This document shows, piece after piece, positions 26,836 to 35,232 of a DNA stretch of 35,946 nucleotides (positions are counted from its first letter, which is position 1; each line of letters begins with the position of its first letter). Source of the stretch: Duganella phyllosphaerae (lineage in GTDB: Bacteria; Pseudomonadota; Gammaproteobacteria; Burkholderiales; Burkholderiaceae_D). Below the pieces are notes generated by a model. The model was not told the origin of the DNA. It worked only from the letters and a program-made list of their open reading frames with translations, and did no database searches. Location of the stretch: assembly GCF_001758785.1 (NCBI RefSeq), contig NZ_LROM01000078.1, forward strand, positions 1 through 35,946, given 5' to 3'. A program made the position numbers and the translations under genes.

Positions 26836-27324
26836 TCAAAAATTCACGTGCTGCGCCATGGCGGCGGGAAGGTAGTCCTTGACCACGCGCGCGCCCAGCT
26901 CGCAATACGGGCTGAGCAGCGCATCCTTCCAGAGTGCCTCTTGCGGCAATGCGGTCATGCCACCCAAGATGACGGCGGCCAGCACAATTACAAGGCCACG
27001 GCCGAGACCGAACACGGCGCCGAGCAGCCGGTCGAACAGGCTCAGGCCGCCGGCGTCGATCAAGACACCCAGCACCATGGACAGCAAGCCCATCAGAATC
27101 CGCGCGCCGATAAACAGGGCGATGAACGCCACGATCAGCCGCAGCACCTCGCCCGGCACCACCTCCGGCAGCAGTACCGCCAGGTGCGCAGCGTAGGCAT
27201 TGGCCACCACGAAGGCCACGATCCAGCTCAACAGCGACAGCACTTCCTTGACCAGTCCGCGCACCATGCTGATGACAACCGAAGCCGCCAGCACGAAGAT
27301 CACGATGTAATCGAAGATGGTCAC
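26836..27324 (-). CDS. cvpA: CvpA family inner-membrane protein
   Basis: This 162-aa protein has four hydrophobic segments, beginning TIFDYIVIFVLAASVVISMVRG. CvpA proteins are needed for colicin V export in E. coli and are linked to envelope and bile resistance; the biochemical role is unsettled. The start is GTG at 27324: no ATG fits, and this gives the family's usual N-terminus. It lies 34 bp after dedD and just upstream of purF, the standard position. Confidence 0.9.
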   Translation of the reverse strand: MTIFDYIVIFVLAASVVISMVRGLVKEVLSLLSWIVAFVVANAYAAHLAVLLPEVVPGEVLRLIVAFIALFIGARILMGLLSMVLGVLIDAGGLSLFDRLLGAVFGLGRGLVIVLAAVILGGMTALPQEALWKDALLSPYCELGARVVKDYLPAAMAQHVNF

Positions 27325-27358
27325 GACAAGCTCGCGCTGATCAGGCGTACCGTGCCGG

Positions 27359-28480
27359 TCAGACGGTTTCCAGGCGGCCGGCCAGGCCCATGCTCTGCAG
27401 CTTGGCGCGAACTTTTTCCGCCTCTTCCTTGCTGCTGAACGGACCCACGCGCACGCGCGTGACCTCGCCCGACGGCGCTTTTTGCGTGTACGAACTGATA
27501 CCGGCCTGCTTGAGGCGTTCGCGCAATTCGCTGACCTTGGCCTGGTCGCTCAGCGCGGCCACCTGCAGCACGAATTTCTGGCCGGCGTCCGCTGCAGGGG
27601 CCGCCGATGCAGGCTTGGCGGTCTTGCCTTCGAGGATGGCCAGTGCGCGCGCATCTTGCGACTGCTTGCTGTCGGCGGCCGGCTTGGCGGCGGCAAGCTT
27701 GGCCGCTTTGGCCTCGGCCGCGCGCGACTCGGCCAGCTTGCGGTCGGCCTCGGCCCTGGCGTCCGCCTTGGCTTTGGCTTCATCCCTGGCTTTTGCCTTG
27801 GCGTCGGCATCCGCCTTGGCGTCGGCCCTGGCATCGGTTTTGGCGGCGGCCTTGACTTCGGCCAGCTTGCGCTCGGCCTCGCGGCGGCGCTCCTGCTCGG
27901 CGCGGCGGTCGGCTTCCTGCTTGTTGCGGGCGTCGGCCTCGGCCTTGGCGCGCGCTTCGCTGGCGGCTACCGAGCGGTCCAGTTCGTCGGAATGCGCCTG
28001 GGCTTGCGCCGACAGGCCGGTGTCGGGTTTGGCAGCGGGCTTGTTCGCCGAAGCTGCGGCCGGCTTGGCATCGGGCTTGGCGTCGTCGACGATTTCCTCG
28101 CGGCTGTCGAGTGTGTCGCGGTCGGCAATCGGCGCGGGTGCGCGGGCAGGCGCGTCGGTCGTGCGCTCCTTGGACGGAATCTTGATGTCGATATCGGACG
28201 CCAGCGGCTTGGGCTCGGAATCGAGCACCATCGGCAAACCGACGGCAACCGCCAGCGCCAGCGCGATGGCGCCAACCAGGCGGCGGCGTGCGCGTTTCTT
28301 TTCGGGCAAGACCGGATCATCGGCTTCGCGGTCGCGCGTTCGGCGGCGCGGACCGTCGTCGGCGGTGGCGCGCTTGGAACGGGCGCGCTCGAGCGCTGCC
28401 TGGTCATCGGCACTGGTGTAATAGCCGCTGTCCCGGGCCGATTCTTGCTTGTTTTTGCCGAATTTCGAGAACAAGCCCAT
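27359..28480 (-). CDS. dedD: SPOR-domain protein (DedD-like)
   Basis: SPOR proteins bind denuded peptidoglycan at the division septum. From the ATG at 28480 it has 373 aa: a charged cytoplasmic part, one membrane helix at about 68-86 (LVGAIALALAVAVGLPMVL), a periplasmic linker, and the C-terminal SPOR domain at about 297-373 (KFVLQVAALSDQAKVSELRERLKQAG, TRVRVGPFSSKEEAEKVRAKL). Residues about 180-285 are almost wholly Ala, Lys, Asp, Glu and Arg and should form a long TolA-like helix, making it much longer than E. coli DedD (about 220 aa). The order folC-dedD-cvpA-purF is conserved. Upstream frame extension to 28747 overlaps folC and is rejected. Confidence 0.88.
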   Translation of the reverse strand: MGLFSKFGKNKQESARDSGYYTSADDQAALERARSKRATADDGPRRRTRDREADDPVLPEKKRARRRLVGAIALALAVAVGLPMVLDSEPKPLASDIDIKIPSKERTTDAPARAPAPIADRDTLDSREEIVDDAKPDAKPAAASANKPAAKPDTGLSAQAQAHSDELDRSVAASEARAKAEADARNKQEADRRAEQERRREAERKLAEVKAAAKTDARADAKADADAKAKARDEAKAKADARAEADRKLAESRAAEAKAAKLAAAKPAADSKQSQDARALAILEGKTAKPASAAPAADAGQKFVLQVAALSDQAKVSELRERLKQAGISSYTQKAPSGEVTRVRVGPFSSKEEAEKVRAKLQSMGLAGRLETV

Positions 28481-28502
28481 GCGTGATTTCAGTCCTGTGT
28501 GT

Positions 28503-29792
28503 TCAATGGAATGAGGATTTTCGCGCCGCCATGACGCCGGCAACGGTGAGGAAAGATCCAAAGACCACAATTCTATCATTCTCCCCGGCCCGGCTGACCG
28601 CATTTGCGTACGCCGCAGCCGGATCGTCGAAGATATTGATGGTCCGTTCGGCCTTGTCTTCCTGCACCAGCTGCACCTTGGCGGCCAGTTCCGACGCCGT
28701 GGCCGAGCGCGGCGATGGCAAGGTGGCCAGGCACCAGTGATCGACATGCTCGGACATGGCGGCGATCACGCCGTCGATATCCTTGTCCTGCATGGAGCCG
28801 AACACGGCGAAGGTGTAAGGGTGAAAACCCATGTTGCCGAGGTTCTGGTTCAGCGCCGAGGCCGCATGCGGATTGTGGGCGACATCAAGGATCACGGTCG
28901 GACGGCCCGGCAGCACCTGGAAGCGGCCTGGCAGTTCCACCGTCACCAGGCCGGTACGCACTTCCTGCGCGCCCACCGGCAACTCGATGCGCAGCGCCTC
29001 GAGCGCGGCCAGCGCGGCGCAGGCGTTGAGGATCTGGTTGGCGCCGCGCAGGCTCGGGTACGCCAGCGAATTGCGGCGCTGCGAGCGGCCGCCGTAGTTC
29101 CATTGCTGCTTGTCGCCCGAGTAATTGAAGTCGCGGCCCATCAGCCACAGGTCGGCGCCGATGGCTGCGGCGTGGTCGATCAGGGTTTGCGGCGGCACCG
29201 GGTCGGAGCAGATCGCCACCTTGCCAGCGCGGAAGATGCCGGCTTTTTCGAAACCGATGGCCTCGCGCGTGTCGCCCAGGTAGTCGGTATGGTCGATATC
29301 GATGCTGGTGACGATCGCCACGTCGGCGTCGACGACGTTGACCGCATCAAGGCGGCCGCCGAGGCCCACTTCCAGGATCACCACGTCCATGCCGGCGCCG
29401 GCCAGCAGGCCCATGATGGCCAGGGTGGTGAACTCGAAGTACGTCAGCGTGGTATCGCCACGGGCCGCCTCGACCGCGTTGAACGCTGCCACCAGTTGCG
29501 CGTCGGTGGCCAGCTCGCCATTGACGCGGGCGCGCTCGTTAAAGTCGAGGAAGTGCGGCTTGATGTACAGGCCCACCTTGTAGCCGGCGCGGAGCAGGAT
29601 CGACTCGAGCATGGCGCAGGTGGAACCCTTGCCGTTGGTGCCGGCCACCATGATCACGGGGCAAGTGAATGCCAGTTGCAGGCGCTCCTTGACGGCGAGC
29701 ACGCGGTCGAGGCCCATGTTGATGACGGTTTCGGCGTGGCGCGCTTCAAGCAGCGCAAGCCAGGCAGGCAAGGTGGTGGGGAGATTGGACAT
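28503..29792 (-). CDS. folC: Bifunctional dihydrofolate / folylpolyglutamate synthase
   Basis: FolC adds glutamate to dihydropteroate and to folates, using ATP. It is a Mur-ligase-like enzyme of 429 aa. The P-loop is GTNGKGST at 51-58. A nucleotide and metal segment follows (IVTSIDIDHTDYLG, EKAGIFR), then the C-terminal Rossmann-like domain (VILDVAHNPHAAS). The usual Ser-Pro-His-Leu motif after the first strand reads Lys-Pro-His-Phe here (78-81), still followed by FNERARV. It has no strong Shine-Dalgarno. A hairpin with a T-rich tail separates it from accD, so it may have its own promoter. dedD starts 22 bp downstream. Confidence 0.94.
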   Translation of the reverse strand: MSNLPTTLPAWLALLEARHAETVINMGLDRVLAVKERLQLAFTCPVIMVAGTNGKGSTCAMLESILLRAGYKVGLYIKPHFLDFNERARVNGELATDAQLVAAFNAVEAARGDTTLTYFEFTTLAIMGLLAGAGMDVVILEVGLGGRLDAVNVVDADVAIVTSIDIDHTDYLGDTREAIGFEKAGIFRAGKVAICSDPVPPQTLIDHAAAIGADLWLMGRDFNYSGDKQQWNYGGRSQRRNSLAYPSLRGANQILNACAALAALEALRIELPVGAQEVRTGLVTVELPGRFQVLPGRPTVILDVAHNPHAASALNQNLGNMGFHPYTFAVFGSMQDKDIDGVIAAMSEHVDHWCLATLPSPRSATASELAAKVQLVQEDKAERTINIFDDPAAAYANAVSRAGENDRIVVFGSFLTVAGVMAARKSSFH

Positions 29793-29815
29793 GATGTGGC
29801 TCTAAAATAAGAAAC

Positions 29816-29845
29816 GGCGCGCAGGATCATATCCGATTGCGCGCC
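29816..29845 (-). terminator. Hairpin terminator between accD and folC
   Basis: A perfect 8-bp stem (GGCGCGCA / TGCGCGCC) carries an inner GGAT/ATCC pairing. On the minus strand it is followed by GTTTCTTATTTTA. This reads as a terminator for the accD transcript, although it lies 126 bases after the accD stop, beyond the palindromic repeat. Confidence 0.55.
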
Positions 29846-29852
29846 GCGTGGT

Positions 29853-29970
29853 GGGAACCTCGCAAACCTACTGCGCGATCCGCTATCGCCGCTGCGTTGC
29901 TCAGCGTACCTGCGTACGCTTGCGCTACTCCCGACGATAACGAACCGCTCGCTACGGTTTGCGAGGTCCC
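29853..29970. repeat. 118-bp palindromic intergenic element after accD
   Basis: The ends are inverted repeats (GGGAACCTCGCAAACC / GGTTTGCGAGGTCCC). The middle is itself part-palindromic, with a perfect AGCGTAC-CTGC-GTACGCT hairpin flanked by imperfect complementary arms. The whole could fold into one long stem. It abuts the accD stop codon. It has no coding potential, and its form suggests a miniature dispersed repeat or a relic of one. No second copy is in this window. Confidence 0.7.
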
Positions 29971-30843
29971 TTAGGCTATTACTTCAGCTGGTTGGTTCTG
30001 TAACAAGGCGAGCAGACGGGCGATTTCTTCGCGCATCTTGCGGCGGTCGACGATCATGTCGATCGCACCCTTGGTGACCAGGAACTCGGAGCGCTGGAAG
30101 CCTTCCGGCAGCTTCTCGCGCACGGTGTTCTCGATCACGCGCGGGCCGGCGAAGCCGATCAGCGCTTTCGGCTCGGCCATCACCACGTCGCCCATGAAGG
30201 CGAACGAGGCCGACACGCCGCCCATGGTCGGATCGGTCAGCACGCTGATGAACGGCAGCTTTTTCTCGGCCAGCTTGGTCAGCATCGAGGTGGTCTTGGC
30301 CATCTGCATCAGCGACAGCAGCCCTTCCTGCATGCGCGCACCGCCGGTGGCGGTAATGCAAATGAACGGCACTTTCTGTTCCAGCGCCGCCTGCGCGCCG
30401 CGCACGAAGCGCTCGCCCACCACGGAGCCCATCGAGCCGCCCATGAATTCGAACTCGAAGCACGCCACCACGACCGGCATGCTGAGGATGGCGCCGCCCA
30501 TGACGATCATGGCGTCGGTTTCGCCGGTGGCTTCCATGGCCTGCTTGAGGCGGTCAGGATATTTCTTGCTGTCCTTGAATTTTAGGGTATCGACCGGCAG
30601 GGTATCCATGCCGATTTCATAACGGCCGCCAGCGTCGAGCAGGCTGTCGAGCCGTTCACGCGCGCGGATGCGCATGTGGTGGTCGCACTTGGGACACACG
30701 TGCAGGTTCGACTCCAGGTCGGTGCGATACAGGACCGACTCGCACGACGGGCATTTGACCCACAGGCCTTCGGGCATGGTCTTGCGCGCGGCGACGTCGG
30801 TGCGCTGTATGCGCGGGGGCAGCAGTTTCTCTAACCAACTCAT
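29971..30843 (-). CDS. accD: Acetyl-CoA carboxylase carboxyltransferase subunit beta
   Basis: With AccA, AccD transfers carboxyl from biotin to acetyl-CoA, the first step of fatty-acid synthesis. It has 290 aa. The N-terminal zinc ribbon is complete: Cys31, Cys34, Cys50 and Cys53 (CPSC, CPKC). The crotonase-fold core follows ([68 protein letters not shown]). Of two adjacent ATGs (30846, 30843) the second is better spaced from AAGGAG and gives the standard [10 protein letters not shown] opening. It is normally next to trpA; here a brnTA module intervenes. Confidence 0.97.
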   Translation of the reverse strand: MSWLEKLLPPRIQRTDVAARKTMPEGLWVKCPSCESVLYRTDLESNLHVCPKCDHHMRIRARERLDSLLDAGGRYEIGMDTLPVDTLKFKDSKKYPDRLKQAMEATGETDAMIVMGGAILSMPVVVACFEFEFMGGSMGSVVGERFVRGAQAALEQKVPFICITATGGARMQEGLLSLMQMAKTTSMLTKLAEKKLPFISVLTDPTMGGVSASFAFMGDVVMAEPKALIGFAGPRVIENTVREKLPEGFQRSEFLVTKGAIDMIVDRRKMREEIARLLALLQNQPAEVIA

Positions 30844-30965
30844 CATTTCTCCTTGCAGCTTACTCGTGGCCGAAGTGTAGCCGTTTCTGGCGACCCTGTC
30901 GAACATTGCAATACATTAATTTTTACTTTGAGTCATTGCTTTATAGCTGCTTTAGAGGGAAGCCA

Positions 30966-31241
30966 CTATGCATCCGCAGGGGTATTAGTCTCATCAGCTA
31001 ACGATTCCTCGAGCTGCTTGCGTTGGTCAAGCGTGAGTATGCCCAGGTCGGCACTGTAACCTGATCCTGCCAGGTGGCGAAGATAACGATACATCATTTC
31101 TTCAGCGCTCAGACCATACGGTTCACCAAGCTTTTGGAAATATTCGATCGAACGAAAATCCAGCCGAACGGTTATTTCTCGACTGAGCTTTTCGAAGTAG
31201 GGATTGGGAAGAGCATGGGAAAAATCTACCGGGTCGGTCAT
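30966..31241 (-). CDS. brnA: BrnA-type antitoxin
   Basis: This 91-aa ribbon-helix-helix antitoxin neutralises BrnT and represses the shared promoter. The DNA-binding part is ITVRLDFRSIEYFQKLGEPYG, then LSAEEMMYRYLRHLA. The acidic C-terminal tail (LEESLADETNTPADA) is typical of a flexible end. The ATG at 31241 lies 4 bases after the brnT stop, with AAAGGT upstream. The surrounding 700 bases are clearly less GC-rich than the trp and acc genes, a sign of transfer. Confidence 0.8.
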   Translation of the reverse strand: MTDPVDFSHALPNPYFEKLSREITVRLDFRSIEYFQKLGEPYGLSAEEMMYRYLRHLAGSGYSADLGILTLDQRKQLEESLADETNTPADA

Positions 31242-31245
31242 TTTT

Positions 31246-31521
31246 TTACCTTTCCAGGTAACGTATTTTCTCGCGCGGTTGAGCTTTTCGCGCCGAAATG
31301 ATGCGCACAATGATGTTGCTTCGATAGCAGTGAGACACCACCAATAGACGATCATTCTCACTGATGCCTAGAAGATGGAATCGATCTTCGTCATCGGAGT
31401 GCAGGTGATCAAACATCTCCCTCGCACTTCCGTCGTAAAACACGGTGCTGGCTTCTTCGAAGCTTACACCGTGTTTGCGAAGGTTCGCCGCTGCTTTGAT
31501 GGCATCCCACTCAAAACGCAT
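31246..31521 (-). CDS. brnT: BrnT-type ribonuclease toxin
   Basis: This 91-aa toxin of the RelE-like BrnT family cleaves RNA. The family pattern is complete: FEWDAIKAAANLRKHGVSFEEA, VFYDGSAREMFDHLHSDDEDR, LGISENDRLLVVSHCYR, IVRIISARKAQPREKIRYLE. The toxin gene comes first, as is usual for brnTA. GAGGTG precedes the ATG. The gene looks intact. It stands behind trpA on the same strand but has its own promoter. Confidence 0.87.
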   Translation of the reverse strand: MRFEWDAIKAAANLRKHGVSFEEASTVFYDGSAREMFDHLHSDDEDRFHLLGISENDRLLVVSHCYRSNIIVRIISARKAQPREKIRYLER

Positions 31522-31539
31522 GGCAGCACCTCGCCTTTC

Positions 31540-31568
31540 AACATAGTCAGTGTATGACTATGGTTCAA
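31540..31568 (-). promoter_or_regulatory. brnTA promoter with internal palindromic operator
   Basis: On the minus strand, TTGAAC (31563-31568) and TATGTT (31540-31545) are exactly 17 bp apart. The spacer and half of the -10 form a perfect 8-bp inverted repeat, CATAGTCA-TACAC-TGACTATG (31542-31562). A bound BrnA-BrnT complex would block polymerase. The brnT ATG is 19 bases downstream of the -10. Confidence 0.72.
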
Positions 31569-31597
31569 GGTCGAAGTTCCCGCTGAATCGAAAGACT

Positions 31598-32395
31598 TCA
31601 GGCGTCCAGCGCGCTGCGGATGCCGGCCACGAAGGTTTGTACCGCCGCCACGGCACCCTCGGCGCCGTGCTGTTCGATTTCCTGGATGATGCGGCTGCCG
31701 ATCACGACGGCGTCGGCCACTTCGGCCACGGCGCGCGCGGTGGCGCCGTCGCGGATGCCGAAACCGACGCCGATCGGCAGCGAGACGTGTGCGCGGATCG
31801 CCGCCAGGCGGTTGGCCACGTCCACCGTGTCGATGTTGCCAGCGCCGGTCACGCCCTTGAGCGAGACGTAATAGCTGAAGCCGCCGCCAACGCGCGCCAC
31901 CTGCTTGATGCGTGCCTCGGTCGAGGTGGGCGCCAGCAGGAAGATCAGGTCCAGGTCGGCGGCGCGCATGGCGGCGGCGAAGTCTTCGCACTCTTCCGGC
32001 GGGTAATCGACCACGATGGCGCCGTCGGCGCCCACCGCCTGCGAACTGGCGATGAAGGCGTCGGTACCGATGCGTTCGATCGGGTTGGCGTAGCCCATCA
32101 GCACCACCGGGGTGGCCTGGTTGGTCTTGCGGAACTCGGCCACGTAAGCAAAAACGTCGCGGATGCCGACGCCGTGCGCCAGCGCGCGTTCGCAGGCGCG
32201 CTGGATGACCGGGCCTTCGGCCATCGGGTCGGAAAACGGCACGCCCAGCTCGATGATGTCGGCGCCGCCGGCCACCAGCGCGTGCATCAGCGGCACGGTG
32301 AGCGTGGGGCCGGGGTCGCCGGCGGTAATGAAGGTGACCAGGGCGGTCTTGTTCTGTTCTTTTAAGGCGGCAAAGGTGGCGGCGATACGGGACAT
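31598..32395 (-). CDS. trpA: Tryptophan synthase alpha chain
   Basis: TrpA cleaves indole-3-glycerol phosphate and channels indole to TrpB. It is a 265-aa TIM barrel of normal length. Catalytic Glu49 is present ([13 protein letters not shown]). The position of the second catalytic acid, Asp60, holds Glu (SDPMAEGP instead of SDPMADGP). The phosphate-binding loop is GVGFGIRDG. It begins [28 protein letters not shown]. It lies 46 bp after trpB. Confidence 0.96.
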   Translation of the reverse strand: MSRIAATFAALKEQNKTALVTFITAGDPGPTLTVPLMHALVAGGADIIELGVPFSDPMAEGPVIQRACERALAHGVGIRDVFAYVAEFRKTNQATPVVLMGYANPIERIGTDAFIASSQAVGADGAIVVDYPPEECEDFAAAMRAADLDLIFLLAPTSTEARIKQVARVGGGFSYYVSLKGVTGAGNIDTVDVANRLAAIRAHVSLPIGVGFGIRDGATARAVAEVADAVVIGSRIIQEIEQHGAEGAVAAVQTFVAGIRSALDA

Positions 32396-32441
32396 GGTGT
32401 GCTTTCTGTAAAGTGAATGGGAGAATTGTTCCAGCTTGAGA

Positions 32442-33689
32442 TCAGCTGAAATTGAGCCCCATCCGCTCCGCCACCGTATGCATGTCCTTGTCGCCGCGGC
32501 CCGACAGGTTGGCCAGGATGATCTTGTCCTTCGGCATGGTCGCAGCCAGTTTCACCGCGAACGCCAGCGCGTGCGCCGATTCCAGCGCCGGGATGATGCC
32601 CTCGATATGGCAGCAATCGTGGAAGGCCTGCAAGGCTTCGTCATCGGTGATCGACACGTACTCGGCGCGACCGATGTCTTTCAGGTGGGCATGCTCGGGG
32701 CCGACGCCCGGATAGTCGAGGCCGGCCGACACCGAATGGGTCTCGATGATCTGGCCGTTCTCGTCCTGCAGCAAGTACGTCCGGTTGCCGTGCAGTACGC
32801 CCGGATACCCCTTGCTCAGCGAGGCCGAATGCTTGTTGCCGTCGAGTCCCTCGCCGGCCGCTTCAACGCCGATCAGGCGCACCTGTTTCTGGTCGATATA
32901 CGGGTAGAAAATGCCCATGGCGTTGGAACCGCCGCCGATACAGGCAGTCACCACGTCCGGCTGGCGGCCGGTCATTTCAGGCATCTGCACCAGGCATTCC
33001 TCGCCGATCACCGACTGGAAGTCGCGCACCAGCATCGGGTACGGGTGCGGGCCGGCCACGGTGCCGATGATATAAAAGGTGTTTTCGATGTTGGTGACCC
33101 AGTCGCGCATCGCTTCGTTGAGCGCGTCCTTGAGGGTTTTCGAGCCCGACTCCACCGGCACCACGGTCGCGCCCAGCAGCTTCATGCGATAGACGTTTTG
33201 CGCCTGGCGCTTGACGTCCTCGCTGCCCATGTACACCACGCACTCGAGGCCGAAGCGGGCGCAAATGGTGGCTGTGGCCACGCCGTGCTGGCCAGCGCCG
33301 GTCTCGGCGATGATACGTTTCTTGCCCATGCGACGGGCCAGCAAGGCCTGGCCGATCACGTTGTTGATCTTGTGGGCGCCGGTGTGATTCAGGTCTTCGC
33401 GCTTGAAGTAGATTTGCGCGCCGCCGGCGATTTCGGACCAGCGTTTGGCGTGGTAGATCGGCGAAGGACGGCCGACGAAGTGCTTGAGTTCATAACGGAA
33501 TTCTTCGAGGAATTCCTGGTCGTGGCTGTAACGTTCGTAGGCGGCGTTCAGTTCCGCCAGTGCGTACGTGAGCGTTTCGGCCACGAAGGCGCCGCCGTAG
33601 GGGCCGAAGTGGCCGCTGGCGCTGGGGAAGTCGTAGTCGGCGGCGTGGAACAGGGGCGCGGCTGCGCCGATTTCAGGCAAGGCTTTCAT
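32442..33689 (-). CDS. trpB: Tryptophan synthase beta chain
   Basis: TrpB is the PLP enzyme that joins indole and serine. It has 415 aa. The PLP Lys is Lys107 ([17 protein letters not shown]), the catalytic Glu is Glu129 (AETGAGQHG), and the phosphate-binding loop is GGGSNAMG. The N-terminus ([13 protein letters not shown]) is the TrpB1 type that partners TrpA. The ATG lies inside the end of trpF, with 17 bases overlapping, so the two are probably translationally coupled. Confidence 0.97.
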   Translation of the reverse strand: MKALPEIGAAAPLFHAADYDFPSASGHFGPYGGAFVAETLTYALAELNAAYERYSHDQEFLEEFRYELKHFVGRPSPIYHAKRWSEIAGGAQIYFKREDLNHTGAHKINNVIGQALLARRMGKKRIIAETGAGQHGVATATICARFGLECVVYMGSEDVKRQAQNVYRMKLLGATVVPVESGSKTLKDALNEAMRDWVTNIENTFYIIGTVAGPHPYPMLVRDFQSVIGEECLVQMPEMTGRQPDVVTACIGGGSNAMGIFYPYIDQKQVRLIGVEAAGEGLDGNKHSASLSKGYPGVLHGNRTYLLQDENGQIIETHSVSAGLDYPGVGPEHAHLKDIGRAEYVSITDDEALQAFHDCCHIEGIIPALESAHALAFAVKLAATMPKDKIILANLSGRGDKDMHTVAERMGLNFS

Positions 33690-34377
33690 GGTGGTGTTCT
33701 TTCAGGGTTGCTCTGTCGAGCTGGTCGTCTCCGGCCCGCACTGCCGCAATAAAGTCGGCGATCTTGCGGGCGTCCTTGATGCCCTTCGCTGCTTCGACAC
33801 CGCTGCTGATGTCGACCGCGTAGGGACGTACGCTCACCACCGCGTCAGTGGCGTTGTGTACGCTCAAGCCACCACTCAAAACGACCCGAGGCGCGAGCTC
33901 TTTTGGAACGAGAGACCAATCAAAACCCTTTCCTGCGCCACCATAAGCATCCACATATGTATCCAGCAACAGGCTGGTGAACAAGGGACTGGCGGCACGG
34001 CATAGCTGTTCGTATTCTAGCAAATCATCGGGCGCGGTGTCGGGTTTCACCCGGAACACGCGCAGGAACTGTCTCCCGCAGGCCGCTGCAATCGCGGCCG
34101 ACTGCTCGATGCTCTCGTCGCCGTGCAACTGCACCAGCGCCACCGGCGCCACTTTCACCACTGCCGCCACCTCTTCCGGCGTGGCGTTGACGAACAGGCC
34201 GGTGCAGGTAACGAAAGGCGGCACGGCCGCGATCAGGGCGGCGGCCTGTTCCGGCGTGACGTAGCGCGGGCTTTTAGGGTAGAACACGAAGCCGATGGCG
34301 TCGGCGCCCAGGGCGACCGCCGCCTGCACGTCTTCCACGCGGGTCAGGCCGCAGATCTTGATACGGGTGCGCTTCAC
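33673..34377 (-). CDS. trpF: Phosphoribosylanthranilate isomerase
   Basis: TrpF isomerises phosphoribosylanthranilate in tryptophan synthesis. It is a TIM barrel of 234 aa. The catalytic general base is Cys9 (KICGLTR) and the acid is the Asp in [25 protein letters not shown] and LSGGL form the phosphate site. The start is GTG at 34377, with AAGGA at 6 nt; an overlapping ATG two bases upstream is out of frame. The C-terminal tail ([10 protein letters not shown]) overlaps trpB. It lies 10 bp after truA. Confidence 0.95.
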   Translation of the reverse strand: MKRTRIKICGLTRVEDVQAAVALGADAIGFVFYPKSPRYVTPEQAAALIAAVPPFVTCTGLFVNATPEEVAAVVKVAPVALVQLHGDESIEQSAAIAAACGRQFLRVFRVKPDTAPDDLLEYEQLCRAASPLFTSLLLDTYVDAYGGAGKGFDWSLVPKELAPRVVLSGGLSVHNATDAVVSVRPYAVDISSGVEAAKGIKDARKIADFIAAVRAGDDQLDRATLKEHHHESLA

Positions 34378-34387
34378 ATTATTTCCT

Positions 34388-35191
34388 TTAGAACCAGGGC
34401 AGCGGCGACGTGGTCTCCAGCGGCAGCTCCCACTTGGGGTCGTAATCGATCTTGGCCAGGTACAGCCCGTCCGGCATGAAGGTGGGCGCGGCGGCATGGC
34501 GGTCTTTCGATACCAGCAGTTCGCCGAGCCACTCGGGCCCCTGGCGGCCGGTACCGATATACACCAGCGAGCCGACCAGGTTGCGCACCATGTGGTGCAG
34601 GAAGGCGTTGGCGGTGATGGTAAACACCACCAGCTCGCCGTGACGCCTGATCTGGATATCGTGCATCAGCTTGACCGGCGACTTGGCCTGGCACTGGGCC
34701 GCGCGAAACGCCGTGAAGTCATGCCAGCCCAGCAGCGGCGCCACGGCCTGCTGCATCAGTTCGACGTCGAGCGGCCGAAAATAAAAGCCGGCGCGGCCTT
34801 CGAGCAGCGGCGAGCGGGTGGGATTGTTGTACAGCACGTAGTGGTAGGTACGGGCGCGGGCGCTGAAGCGGGCGTGGAAAAAATCGTTGACACTGGGGTC
34901 GCCCGGCAGTTCCCTGGCCCAGCGCACGGCGATCGACGGCGGCAAAAAGGCGTTGACGCCGCGCAGCCAGGCATTGGGATCGCGGGAAAGGTCGGTATCG
35001 AAGTGGACGACTTGTTCGAGCGCATGGACGCCGGTATCGGTGCGGCCGGCGCAGGTGGTGGCCAGCGGCACCCTGGCGAACTTCTCCAGGGCCCGTTCGA
35101 GCTGATCCTGCACGGTGAGGCCGCTTTCCTGCTTCTGGTAGCCGTGCCAGGCGGTGCCGTCGTACTGCAGGCCGATTGCGATCCGTTTCAA
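34388..35191 (-). CDS. truA: tRNA pseudouridine(38-40) synthase
   Basis: TruA makes pseudouridine at positions 38-40 in the anticodon arm of many tRNAs. It has 267 aa. The catalytic residue is Asp52 ([11 protein letters not shown]). Family segments include [15 protein letters not shown], the tRNA-binding [14 protein letters not shown], and [14 protein letters not shown]. The start is TTG at 35191: it gives the family's MKRIAIG opening, and no ATG or GTG fits. fimV ends 41 bases upstream, a conserved betaproteobacterial neighbourhood. Confidence 0.95.
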   Translation of the reverse strand: MKRIAIGLQYDGTAWHGYQKQESGLTVQDQLERALEKFARVPLATTCAGRTDTGVHALEQVVHFDTDLSRDPNAWLRGVNAFLPPSIAVRWARELPGDPSVNDFFHARFSARARTYHYVLYNNPTRSPLLEGRAGFYFRPLDVELMQQAVAPLLGWHDFTAFRAAQCQAKSPVKLMHDIQIRRHGELVVFTITANAFLHHMVRNLVGSLVYIGTGRQGPEWLGELLVSKDRHAAAPTFMPDGLYLAKIDYDPKWELPLETTSPLPWF

Positions 35192-35232
35192 TTGCTGCCC
35201 AATCTGAATTTACGAATCGGCCATTATAGCGT

